A DNA stretch of 24,117 nucleotides from Actinomycetota bacterium (GCA_003140115.1 PLIQ01000344.1:1-24117), one strand, 5' to 3'. Positions 15,621-22,977 are shown, counted from the stretch's first letter. Translations and numbers: made by a program. Notes: generated by a model from the letters alone, not told the origin.

Positions 15621-16217
15621 TCAGGCGGGCCAGCGTGGCCAGGCGGCGGTCGGGATCGCGAATCCGAGCGGCTCGGGGAGAGGGATGTTATCGCCGTACG
15701 CGCCTTCGGCGACGATCTGGTAGCGCTGCCAGCCCTCGGCGAGCCCATGTAGGGTCCACTGGCCGGCTTCCTGGTCTACGAGCAGGTACAGCGGTACGCG
15801 GCCCTTGGCGTACTGGACCGGCTTGACCGTCCGGTCGTTGAACACCGCGTCCCGTGATGGCGGCGACGTCACCTCGACGGCCAGCGCTATGGAGGCCCGT
15901 TCCTCATCGGCGGTAACCGCGTCCGGGTGGATGAGCACGATATCCGGGATGAAGAAGCGGCGTGACCCGTCCGCGAACTCCCACTGGAAGTTCTCGTCAA
16001 CCGCCCAGTCCACCGTGGCCTGGCCGGTGTGGTAAGCCAGAATCACAGTCTGGACAATACTGCGCACGATCCTACGGTGCTCGATGCCGGGCGGGTTCAT
16101 GATCAGCAGGGCTCCCTCGTCCACATACTCGACCCGCGTGGTTTCAAGCAGCCTGTCGGCAACGTCCCGTAGATCCTGGTTATTGAAGTCGTCGAGCTGT
16201 AGTGCTCCCTCGCTCAT
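15621..16217 (-). CDS. Uma2-type restriction-endonuclease-like protein (DUF820/PF05685)
   Basis: A 198-residue protein with the PD-(D/E)XK-like core of the Uma2/DUF820 family: FFIPDIVLIHPDAV holds the acidic residue, ALAVEVTSPPSRDAV the Glu, and KPVQYAKGRVPLYLLVD the helix with Lys. Family members are abundant in cyanobacteria and actinobacteria; nuclease activity is inferred from the fold and the biological role is poorly known. Start ATG 16217 is supported by GAGGAGG at 16229-16235, though the 11-base spacing is long. TAGCAT at 16259-16264 (minus strand) is a possible -10. It follows glnA2 on the same strand by 59 bases. Base use differs from neighbours: the line 16021-16080 has 34 G+C of 60, suggesting acquisition by transfer. 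Confidence 0.85.
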   Translation of the reverse strand: MSEGALQLDDFNNQDLRDVADRLLETTRVEYVDEGALLIMNPPGIEHRRIVRSIVQTVILAYHTGQATVDWAVDENFQWEFADGSRRFFIPDIVLIHPDAVTADEERASIALAVEVTSPPSRDAVFNDRTVKPVQYAKGRVPLYLLVDQEAGQWTLHGLAEGWQRYQIVAEGAYGDNIPLPEPLGFAIPTAAWPRWPA

Positions 16218-16276
16218 CGACCGTCGCGCCTCCTCAGGTCAAGCCTGCCGCTATTTCAATGCTACGGCCCAGGCGG

Positions 16277-17638
16277 TCATAGCATCGGAAGGTAGCGGCT
16301 CAGTTCGTACTCGGTGACCTGGCGGCGGTACTCCTGCCACTCCTCACGCTTGTTGCGCAGGAAGAAGTCGAAGACGTGCTCCCCCAGGGTCTCGGCGACG
16401 AGTTCGCTGTCCTGCATGACCTTGATCGCCTGGTCCAGGTCCTGCGGCAGCGGCCGGATGCCCAGCGCGCGGCGCTCAGCGGAGGTCAGCGCCCACACGT
16501 CGTCCTCGGCACCGGGCGGCAGCTCGTAGTCGTCTTCGATGCCCTTCAGGCCGGCGGCCAGGATCACGGCGAAGGCCAGGTACGGGTTGCAGGCAGCGTC
16601 CACCGAACGGAACTCCACCCGGGTGGAGTTGCCCTTCTGCGGCTTGTACATCGGCACTCGGACCAGGGCCGAGCGGTTGTTGTGCCCCCAGCACACGTAG
16701 GCCGGGGCTTCCCCGCCGGCGCCCGCGGTCCGCTCCTCCGCGCCCCACAGCCGCTTGTAGGAGTTCACCCACTGGTTGCACACCGCGGTGATCTCCGGCG
16801 CGTGGCGCAGCAGCCCGGCTATGAAGGCCCGGGCCGTCTTGGACAGCTGGAACTCCGCGCCCGCCTCGTAGAACGCGTTCTTGTCCCCCTCGAACAGCGA
16901 CACGTGGGTGTGCATGCCGGAGCCGGGATGATCGGTGAACGGCTTGGGCATGAAGGTGGCGTACACGCCCTGCTCGATCGCCACCTCCTTCATCACCAGG
17001 CGGAACGACATGATGTTGTCGGCGGTGGTCAGCGCGTCGGCGTAGCGCAGGTCGATCTCCTGCTGCCCGGGAGCGCCCTCGTGGTGGCTGTACTCCACCG
17101 AGATGCCCATCGACTCCAGCATGGTGATCGCGGTGCGGCGGAAGTCGTGCGCGATGCTGTGCGGCGTGTGGTCGTAGTAGCCGCCGGTATCGATGGGACG
17201 CGGCTTGGCGCCCGGCTCCGGCCGCTCCCGGAGCAGGAAGAACTCGATCTCCGGGTGCGCGTAGAAGGTGAAGCCGAGCTCGGAGGCCCGGGCCAGGTTG
17301 CGCTTGAGCACCCAGCGCGGATCCGCGTACGACGGCGACCCGTCGGGCAGCAGGATGTCGCAGAACATCCGGGCCACACCCGGGTACTCTCCGCGCCAGG
17401 GCAGCAACTGGAACGTCGACGGGTCCGGCCGGGCGATCATGTCCGCCTCGTAGACCCGGGCGAAGCCCTCGATCGCCGAGCCGTCGAAGCCGATCCCGTC
17501 GGCGAACGCGCCCTCCAGCTCAGCGGGGGCGACCGCCACCGACTTCAGCGTGCCGAGCACGTCGGTAAACCAGAGCCGGACGAACCTGATGTCCCGCTCC
17601 TCCAGCGTGCGCAGTACGAACTCTTCCTGCCTGTCCAC
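16277..17638 (-). CDS. glnA2: GlnA2-type glutamine synthetase family protein
   Basis: A 453-residue type-I (alpha) glutamine synthetase-like ligase beginning VDRQEEFVLRTLEERD, as remembered mycobacterial GlnA2 does (MDRQ). That similarity fixes the start at GTG 17638 rather than GTG 17647. Landmarks are FDGSAIEGFA (51-60, Asp52 loop), HPEIEFFLL (128-136), HHEGAPGQQEIDLR (185-198), GMHTHVS (241-247), GGEAP (308-312, glutamate flap) and NRSALVRVP (321-329). Where adenylylated enzymes have NLYDLP, this one has DVWALT with Trp382, so GlnE cannot modify it. About eight extra residues (near 298-307) precede the flap compared with the mycobacterial protein. Streptomyces GlnA2 has been reported as a gamma-glutamylpolyamine synthetase, so polyamines, rather than ammonium, may be the acceptor. 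A GlnR-box match lies upstream. Confidence 0.94.
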   Translation of the reverse strand: MDRQEEFVLRTLEERDIRFVRLWFTDVLGTLKSVAVAPAELEGAFADGIGFDGSAIEGFARVYEADMIARPDPSTFQLLPWRGEYPGVARMFCDILLPDGSPSYADPRWVLKRNLARASELGFTFYAHPEIEFFLLRERPEPGAKPRPIDTGGYYDHTPHSIAHDFRRTAITMLESMGISVEYSHHEGAPGQQEIDLRYADALTTADNIMSFRLVMKEVAIEQGVYATFMPKPFTDHPGSGMHTHVSLFEGDKNAFYEAGAEFQLSKTARAFIAGLLRHAPEITAVCNQWVNSYKRLWGAEERTAGAGGEAPAYVCWGHNNRSALVRVPMYKPQKGNSTRVEFRSVDAACNPYLAFAVILAAGLKGIEDDYELPPGAEDDVWALTSAERRALGIRPLPQDLDQAIKVMQDSELVAETLGEHVFDFFLRNKREEWQEYRRQVTEYELSRYLPML

Positions 17639-17645
17639 GGTAATC

Positions 17646-17651
17646 ACCTTA
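17646..17651 (-). promoter_or_regulatory. -10 hexamer (or ribosome-binding site) of glnA2
   Basis: TAAGGT on the minus strand ends seven bases before GTG 17638. It reads equally well as a -10 for a leaderless transcript or, as AAGGTGA, as a Shine-Dalgarno. Both readings support the 17638 start. Confidence 0.45.
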
Positions 17652-17699
17652 AACGTTCTCTGGTGCCCGACCGTCCTGGTGCGAGTGTGCCTGGCCCGT

Positions 17700-17715
17700 G
17701 TTTCCGCACGGTTAC
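17700..17715 (-). promoter_or_regulatory. GlnR-box match upstream of glnA2
   Basis: Read on the minus strand, GTAAC (17715-17711), six bases, then GAAAC (17704-17700). This matches exactly the first a-site/b-site pair of the actinobacterial GlnR consensus gTnAC-n6-GaAAC. The adjoining second pair is poor (CAGGC, n6, GCACC). The box centre is about 70 bases before the glnA2 start, in an 88-base gap between genes, a reasonable position for an OmpR-type activator. GlnR controls nitrogen genes in actinomycetes. Confidence 0.6.
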
Positions 17716-17726
17716 AGGTGGCCCGG

Positions 17727-18557
17727 TCAGGGCTTGCGGGCTAGGGCGGTGTAGGTGGGAAGGTGACCCGGAGCTGTTTGCGGAGCGCCGGGGGACCACT
17801 GGCCCAGGGGGGTGATGCCGGGGGCGATCAGGTCCAGGCCGCGGAAGAACCTGGCGACTTCGGGTCTGGATCGAAGGGTGATCGCGGTGGCGGAGCGGGT
17901 GTTGTAGGTGCGGGTTGCGGCCGACTGCTGGTCCGGGTCGATGTCGCTGGAGGCATGGGAGATGGCCAGGTAGCTGCCGGAGGGGACGGCGGCCAAGTAG
18001 CGGGCGGTGAGCGAGTACGGGTCGTCGGAGTCCGGGATGAAGTGCAGGAGGCCGAGCATCATCACGGCCACGGGCTCGGCGAAGTCCAGGGTCGTGGCCG
18101 CCTCGGCGAGGACCTGGTCCGCGTCGCGCGCGTCGGCGGCGACGTAGGCGCACCGCCCGGCCGGAGCACTGCTCAGCAGCGCCCGGGCGTGCGACAGGAC
18201 GATCGGATCGTTGTCGACGTAGACGATCCGCGACTGTGGCACCGCGCGCTGGGCCACCTGGTGGGTGTTGTTCGCCGTGGGCAAGCCGGTGCCGATGTCC
18301 AGGAACTGGCGAATGCCCAGGTCCGCGGCCAGGTGGTGGACGACGGTGGCGAGGAACAGGCGGACGCTGCGGGCGACCTGCGCCATGACCGGCATGACGG
18401 CGAGCACTTCCTCGGCGGCCTGCCGGTCGGCGGCGAAATTGTCCTTGCCGCCGAGCCAGTAGTTGTAAATGCGCGCCGGGTGCGCCACGCTCACGTCGAA
18501 GCCCCGAGCGCGCGGCTCGGGCTCCGTCATAGCCTCCGTCCGGCGCGGTCCGTCCAT
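17727..18557 (-). CDS. SAV2177-type SAM-dependent methyltransferase (DUF574/PF04672)
   Basis: A 276-residue protein (267 if started at ATG 18530). The N-terminal family signature HPARIYNYWLGGKDNFAADR is followed by the SAM-binding LDIGTGLPTANNTHQ, the acidic VYVDNDPIVLSHAR, and LHFIPDSDDPYSL. These proteins are numerous in streptomycetes and relatives; their fold is that of a class I methyltransferase but substrates are unknown. A longer frame reaches back to 18854 but runs across the nadE gene and has no family homology there. ATG 18557 is preferred because TACGAT lies eight bases upstream; ATG 18530 has GGAGG only two bases away, which is too close. It lies 88 bases before glnA2 on the same strand, with the GlnR-box match in the gap. 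Confidence 0.85.
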   Translation of the reverse strand: MDGPRRTEAMTEPEPRARGFDVSVAHPARIYNYWLGGKDNFAADRQAAEEVLAVMPVMAQVARSVRLFLATVVHHLAADLGIRQFLDIGTGLPTANNTHQVAQRAVPQSRIVYVDNDPIVLSHARALLSSAPAGRCAYVAADARDADQVLAEAATTLDFAEPVAVMMLGLLHFIPDSDDPYSLTARYLAAVPSGSYLAISHASSDIDPDQQSAATRTYNTRSATAITLRSRPEVARFFRGLDLIAPGITPLGQWSPGAPQTAPGHLPTYTALARKP

Positions 18558-18565
18558 GCGGACAC

Positions 18566-18571
18566 ATCGTA
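18566..18571 (-). promoter_or_regulatory. -10 hexamer of the SAV2177-type methyltransferase gene
   Basis: TACGAT on the minus strand ends eight bases before ATG 18557. With the plus-strand hexamer at 18633-18638 it defines an 87-base divergent promoter region shared with nadE. Confidence 0.4.
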
Positions 18572-18632
18572 CGCGCAAGAGATGGCCCCTACGGCGGCAC
18601 GCACGTGTCTCGGAGGTGATACCAGGTCTCGC

Positions 18633-18638
18633 TAGGCT
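18633..18638 (+). promoter_or_regulatory. -10 hexamer of nadE
   Basis: TAGGCT ends six bases before GTG 18645. The intervening GGAAGC is too close to the start for a ribosome-binding site, so a leaderless transcript is likely. Confidence 0.5.
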
Positions 18639-18644
18639 GGAAGC

Positions 18645-20462
18645 GTGACGAAGCTGAGGATCGCGCTGGCCCAGGTCGATGCCACGGTCGGGGACCTGGA
18701 CGGGAACGCTGAGCTGATCGTGGCCTGGACGCGGCGGGCCGCGGAGCGCGGGGCCCGGGTGGTGGTGTTTCCCGAGATGATGCTCACCGGTTACCCGGTG
18801 GAGGACCTCGCGCTGCGGGCGTCGTTCGTCGAGGCGTCCATCGCGACGCTGCACGCGGTGGCGGCCCGGCTCGAGGCCGAAGGGCTAGGCGGGATCGCCG
18901 TGGTGACGGGGTACCTGGACCGGCGGACCGACCTGGCGGCGCGCACCGGGCTGCCGGCCGGCGCGCCGCAGGACGCGGCCGCGCTGATCTACGGGGGACG
19001 GGTCGTCATCACCTCCGCCAAGCACCACCTGCCGAACTACGGGGTGTTCGACGAGTTCCGGTACTTCGTACCGGGCGACACGCTGCCGGTGTTCCGGCTG
19101 CCGGCGGCGGACGGCGAGAGCGTGGACGTGGCCATCGCGATCTGTGAGGACCTGTGGCAGGACGGCGGTCCGGTGGCGGTCTGCGCACGGGCCGGAGCGA
19201 GCCTGCTGCTGGTGCCGAACGCCTCGCCCTACGAGCGGGGCAAGGACGACGTGCGGCTGGATCTGGTGGTGCGGCGGGCCCGCGAGGCCCATGCCGCGCT
19301 CGCCTACGCCAATATGATCGGCGGGCAGGACGAGCTGGTCTTCGACGGCGACTCGATCCTGGTCGCCGCGGACGGCACGCTGGTGGCCCGCGGTCCGCAG
19401 TTCGAGGAGGCGCTCGTCGTCGCGGACCTGGACCTGCCGGCCGCGCCGTCCGGTGAGGTGCCGGGTGACCAGCCCGTGGACGCCGAAGACGGCACGGTGA
19501 TCACGATCAAGCGGGTGACGCTAGCCGGCGCCGGCGCCGCGCCCGCTGACCGGCCGGAGGACACCGAGGGGCCGCTCTGGCCCCGGCTGTCTGATCCGGC
19601 CGAGGTGTACGCGGCGCTGGTCACCGGGGTCCGGGACTACGTGAACAAGAACGGATTCCGGTCGGCCATCCTGGCCCTGTCCGGCGGCATCGACTCGGCG
19701 CTGACGGCGACGATCGCCGTGGACGCGATCGGCGCGGACAACGTGCACGTGGTGCTGATGCCCAGCCGCTACTCCTCCGGGCACTCGGTCAGCGACGCCG
19801 AAGACCTGATCAAGCGGCAGGGCGTGCACTCGGCGATGATCCCGATCGCCTCGATAGTGGACGCCTTCGCAGCGGAGCTCACCGCGACCGGGTTTCCCGA
19901 GACGGGGCTGCCCGCGGAGAACCTGCAGGCCCGGGTGCGCGGCGTCGTGCTCATGGGGCTGTCCAACGCGGGCGGGCACCTGGTCCTCACCACGGGCAAC
20001 AAGAGCGAGCTGGCGGCCGGCTACTCGACCCTGTACGGAGACTCGGCCGGCGGGTTCGCGCCGATCAAGGACGTGTTCAAGACCACGGTCTGGGAGCTGG
20101 CCCGATGGCGCAACGCCGAGGCGGCGCGGCGGGGGATGACTCCCCCGATCCCGGAGAACTCCATCACCAAGCCGCCCAGCGCCGAGCTCGCGCCGGGGCA
20201 GCTCGACACTGACTCGCTGCCGCCGTACGAGGTGCTCGACGCGCTGCTCGACGACTACGTGGAGAAGGACATGGGCAGCGCCGAGCTGGTCGCGGCGGGC
20301 CATGACCCGGCGCTGGTCGAGCGGGTCATCCGGCTGGTCGACACGGCCGAGTACAAGCGACGGCAGTACCCGCCCGGGCCGAAGATCAGCCAGAAGAACT
20401 TCGGCCGCGACCGGCGGCTGCCCATCACCAACCGCTGGCGCGAGCATTGCGGGCCCGCGTGA
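18645..20462 (+). CDS. nadE: Glutamine-dependent NAD(+) synthetase NadE
   Basis: A 605-residue two-domain enzyme that amidates nicotinic acid adenine dinucleotide to NAD+ using ATP and ammonia released from glutamine. The N-terminal nitrilase-like glutaminase has Glu44 (VVVFPEMMLTGYP), Lys126 (TSAKHHLPNYG) and nucleophile Cys167 (IAICEDLWQDGG). The C-terminal synthetase has the P-loop LSGGIDSALT (345-354), TTGNKSELAAGYSTLYGD (449-466) and the late RRQYPPGPKISQKNFGRDRR region (572-591). It is the ~600-residue actinobacterial form, shorter than the ~680-residue mycobacterial one. Start GTG 18645 is set by the upstream hexamer and by the family N-terminus (KLRIALAQVDATVGDL). The stop overlaps the next gene's GTG. 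Confidence 0.96.
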   Translation: MTKLRIALAQVDATVGDLDGNAELIVAWTRRAAERGARVVVFPEMMLTGYPVEDLALRASFVEASIATLHAVAARLEAEGLGGIAVVTGYLDRRTDLAARTGLPAGAPQDAAALIYGGRVVITSAKHHLPNYGVFDEFRYFVPGDTLPVFRLPAADGESVDVAIAICEDLWQDGGPVAVCARAGASLLLVPNASPYERGKDDVRLDLVVRRAREAHAALAYANMIGGQDELVFDGDSILVAADGTLVARGPQFEEALVVADLDLPAAPSGEVPGDQPVDAEDGTVITIKRVTLAGAGAAPADRPEDTEGPLWPRLSDPAEVYAALVTGVRDYVNKNGFRSAILALSGGIDSALTATIAVDAIGADNVHVVLMPSRYSSGHSVSDAEDLIKRQGVHSAMIPIASIVDAFAAELTATGFPETGLPAENLQARVRGVVLMGLSNAGGHLVLTTGNKSELAAGYSTLYGDSAGGFAPIKDVFKTTVWELARWRNAEAARRGMTPPIPENSITKPPSAELAPGQLDTDSLPPYEVLDALLDDYVEKDMGSAELVAAGHDPALVERVIRLVDTAEYKRRQYPPGPKISQKNFGRDRRLPITNRWREHCGPA

Positions 20463-21268
20463 CGCCGACGCTGGCCGTCATCTTTACCCCCGACCAGCCT
20501 CCGGAGCGCCTCGGCGCGGTTGCGTCGGCCGCCGATACGGCCGGGCTGGCACAGCTGTGGATCTGGGAGGACTGCTTCAAGGAAAGCGGCATCGCCACCG
20601 CTACCGCGATCCTAGCCACGACCAGCCGCGTCACGGTCGGGATCGGACTGCTCCCGGTGCCGCTGCGCAACGTCGCGCTGACCGCCATGGAGATCGCCAC
20701 CATAGCCCGGCTGTTCCCCGGACGGCTGACCGTCGGCGTCGGGCACGGTGTGTTGGACTGGATGGGTCAGGTGGGCGCCAGGGTCGAATCGCCCATGACG
20801 CTGCTGCGCGAGTACACCGCCGCGCTGTACGCGCTGCTGCACGGGCAGACGGTGACGACGCACGGGCGGTATGTGCACCTGGAGGGAGTCGGCCTGGACT
20901 GGCCGCCCGCCGTCGTCCCGCCGCTGCTCGTGGGCGGCATCCGGCCGCGTACCGTGTCGCTGGCCGGTGAGCTCGCCGACGGGGTGATCATTCCGGGCGG
21001 CAACTCGCCGCAGGACGTCCGCGCCGCGGTCGGCCACTTCCGCGACGGCCGAGCAGCCCAGGCGGGCAGGCCCGCGGGCGGACGCGAGGATGTCGTGGTC
21101 TTCGTCAGCGTCTCGGCTGACAGTCCGGCGACGGACGTCGCGGCCGTGGTCGGCGAGTACGCCGCGGCTGGCGCCACCCACATCGCGGTCAATGCCGCCG
21201 AGGACGATGCCGACCTGGAGCGATTTGTCGCCTTCCTGGCCCGCGAGGTCGCCCCGCTGGTCAGCTGA
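20459..21268 (+). CDS. LLM-class (luciferase-like) F420/flavin-dependent oxidoreductase
   Basis: A 269-residue protein of the luciferase-like monooxygenase family, which folds as a TIM barrel and in actinomycetes often uses F420. Visible features are LAVIFTPDQPPERL at the start, LWIWEDCFKESGIATATAIL, SRVTVGIGLLPVPLRN, RLTVGVGHGVLDWMGQVG and PPLLVGGIRPRTVSLAGELADGV (two segments of the barrel with the phosphate-binding loop). The oxidised substrate is unknown. GTG 20459 overlaps the nadE stop as GTGA, giving translational coupling and making 20459 the natural start; the TTG at 20447 lies inside nadE. The last eight bases overlap the DUF2891 gene's 3' end on the opposite strand. Confidence 0.87.
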   Translation: MTPTLAVIFTPDQPPERLGAVASAADTAGLAQLWIWEDCFKESGIATATAILATTSRVTVGIGLLPVPLRNVALTAMEIATIARLFPGRLTVGVGHGVLDWMGQVGARVESPMTLLREYTAALYALLHGQTVTTHGRYVHLEGVGLDWPPAVVPPLLVGGIRPRTVSLAGELADGVIIPGGNSPQDVRAAVGHFRDGRAAQAGRPAGGREDVVVFVSVSADSPATDVAAVVGEYAAAGATHIAVNAAEDDADLERFVAFLAREVAPLVS

Positions 21269-22298
21269 ACAGCAGGACCGCGTAGGCGGCGAGCCAGTGG
21301 GTGACCATGTAGTCGTCGGCGACCACGTGCGGCAGGGCCGCCTCGGCGTGCGTGCGCGCGGCGGCCACGCAGACCGGGACGCGCGGATCGCCAGCGGGCA
21401 GGGTCTCGGCCAGCCGCCGCCAGCACCAGGCCCGGCTGAGGTTGAGGCCGTGCAGGTGCGCGATCTGCCCGTCGCTGGAGTCCGAGACGACCGCGGGAGT
21501 GAACAAGGCGGTCGGCTCCCCCGCCGCGAGGCCCGGCAGGAACGCCCCGAGCCAGCCGCTGAACTCGCCGGCCGGCAGCAGCCGGGTCATCAGCTCGGCC
21601 TCGGTCAGCGCGGGCGAGAGGAAGTCGTGGCCGGACGGCTCCCAGCCGCCCGGGTAGCCGGCGTCGGCGGCGTACCACCGGTGCGCGGCCTGCTCGATGG
21701 CCCGGGCCAGCTCCGGCCGTCCCGCGTCGGCCAGCATCCGCGCGTAGGGCAGGGCCCGCGACAGGGCGAACGAGCTGTTGGCGTGCACTCCGACCCGGAT
21801 CGGGTAGGTGGCCTTGGGCAGCCAGCCGAGGAAGTTGGCGGTCACCGCGGAGGCCAGCGGCTCCATGGCCGCGGCCCACCGCCGGGCGTCCGCGTCGCCG
21901 GGCCAGGTGGCCAGCTCATGCATCAGGGTCAGCGCCCAGCCCCAGCCGTACTGCCGCAGCCCGGTTCCGCTCAGCTGGGCGTACTCGGCCTCTTGGGCCA
22001 GGCCTTGCGGGGTGAACTGGGTGTCGAGCGCGGACCTGATCTCGGCCCCCGGCCCCGCGTCGTCGGCCACCCGAAGCAGCCTGACCAGGACCCAGTGCAT
22101 CTCGACGCACGAGTGCCAGTCGAAGCTGCCGTAGAACACCGGGGTCCGGTCCCGGGGTCGGGACGGGAACTGGCCCGGCGCGGTCACTAGCGCCGAGACC
22201 AGGGTAGGGAACTCCTGGGTGATGTTCTGCAGCGCCAGCCGGGCGTACCCGAAGGCCTCGGGCCGCAGCCGGTCCAGCCATTCCGCGGCGAGATCCAC
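21261..22298 (-). CDS. DUF2891 family protein
   Basis: A 345-residue protein whose conserved blocks match DUF2891 (PF11199): VFYGSFDWHSCVEMHWVLVR, YGWGWALTLMHELATW, GVHANSSFALSRALPYAR, WEPSGHDFLSPALTEAELM and HGLNLSRAWCWRRLA. The many invariant Trp, His and Asp residues in an all-helical pattern resemble alpha/alpha-barrel sugar-active proteins, but no activity is established for the family. No signal peptide is seen. Start GTG 22298 has TAGGCT seven bases upstream, within the 22-base gap after the TetR gene, so it may have its own promoter besides read-through from the regulator. Confidence 0.85.
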   Translation of the reverse strand: MDLAAEWLDRLRPEAFGYARLALQNITQEFPTLVSALVTAPGQFPSRPRDRTPVFYGSFDWHSCVEMHWVLVRLLRVADDAGPGAEIRSALDTQFTPQGLAQEAEYAQLSGTGLRQYGWGWALTLMHELATWPGDADARRWAAAMEPLASAVTANFLGWLPKATYPIRVGVHANSSFALSRALPYARMLADAGRPELARAIEQAAHRWYAADAGYPGGWEPSGHDFLSPALTEAELMTRLLPAGEFSGWLGAFLPGLAAGEPTALFTPAVVSDSSDGQIAHLHGLNLSRAWCWRRLAETLPAGDPRVPVCVAAARTHAEAALPHVVADDYMVTHWLAAYAVLLFS

Positions 22299-22305
22299 GG
22301 TCGGC

Positions 22306-22311
22306 AGCCTA
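22306..22311 (-). promoter_or_regulatory. -10 hexamer of the DUF2891 gene
   Basis: TAGGCT on the minus strand ends seven bases before GTG 22298. It is the same hexamer as in front of nadE. It lies in the only 22 bases between the TetR stop and this gene. Confidence 0.45.
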
Positions 22312-22320
22312 GTGCAGGGG

Positions 22321-22971
22321 TCAGCCGCGGGCCGACAAGCCCAGCAGCAGCCCGTCCACCAGGCGGGCCGCGAAGTCGCCGTCGAACGTGCCGTCCGGGT
22401 TCTTTTCGTGCGCCATGATCGCGCCGGTCAAGGTGAGCATGGCGATCTCGATGTCGGTGCCGGGGCGCAGTTCGCCGGTCTGGACGCCATGACGGATGAC
22501 CGTCCGCATGGCCTCGCGCCGCGGCTCGACCACCGTTTCCTTGTACCGGGCCATCAGCCGCGGGTACTTCTCCCCTTCGCCGAGCAGCAGCGCGTATCGC
22601 CGCGCCTTCCTCGGGTCGGCCTTGTCCGCGCACATCACCTCGACCATCGCGAGCAGGTCGTCGCGGACCGAGACGCCCTTGGGCTCGGGAAACGGGGACT
22701 TCAGCGAGCCGAACGCGGCGAGCAGCAGCTCCTCTTTGTTCGGCCAGCGGCGGTAGATGGTGGCCTTGCCGACCCCGGCCCGGGCCGCGACGGCCTCGAC
22801 GCACACGCCCTCGAAACCCTGCTCGGCGAACAGGTCGAGCGTGGCCTCGATGATCGCCTGCTCGGCCTGCTCGCTGCGCGGACGGCCGGGCCGGCGGTTG
22901 GCCGGCCCGGCTTCCGTGTCAGTATTTTTCGTGCCCGGGCCAGCCCCCTGATCCAGGATCACGGGCTGCAT
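22321..22971 (-). CDS. TetR-family transcriptional regulator
   Basis: A 216-residue repressor. A flexible, charged N-terminus (residues 1-32) leads into the DNA-binding domain EQAIIEATLDLFAEQGFEGV, then VEAVAARAGVGKATIYRRWP (helix-turn-helix) and NKEELLLAAF. The C-terminal ligand domain (RDDLLAMVEVM, EKYPRLMARYKETVVEPRRE) resembles the TetR_C_11 type. ATG 22971 follows the MFS transporter's stop by six bases, and GAGAGGGA lies about nine bases before it, so the regulator is co-transcribed with the transporter and probably represses that operon in response to a drug-like ligand. Confidence 0.92.
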   Translation of the reverse strand: MQPVILDQGAGPGTKNTDTEAGPANRRPGRPRSEQAEQAIIEATLDLFAEQGFEGVCVEAVAARAGVGKATIYRRWPNKEELLLAAFGSLKSPFPEPKGVSVRDDLLAMVEVMCADKADPRKARRYALLLGEGEKYPRLMARYKETVVEPRREAMRTVIRHGVQTGELRPGTDIEIAMLTLTGAIMAHEKNPDGTFDGDFAARLVDGLLLGLSARG

Positions 22972-22977
22972 GGATGC

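Noticed and set aside
17639..17647. glnA2 start at GTG 17647
   Set aside because: GTG 17638 gives the family N-terminus (VDRQ) and correct distance to TAAGGT.
16376..17815. 479-codon plus-strand frame opposite glnA2
   Set aside because: Shadow of glnA2; Arg/His/Val-rich without a motif, and it crosses the GlnR-box region.
18558..18854. N-terminal extension of the SAV2177-type methyltransferase to 18854
   Set aside because: The extension crosses the nadE promoter and coding region on the other strand and lacks family similarity; the family signature begins just after the 18530/18557 starts.
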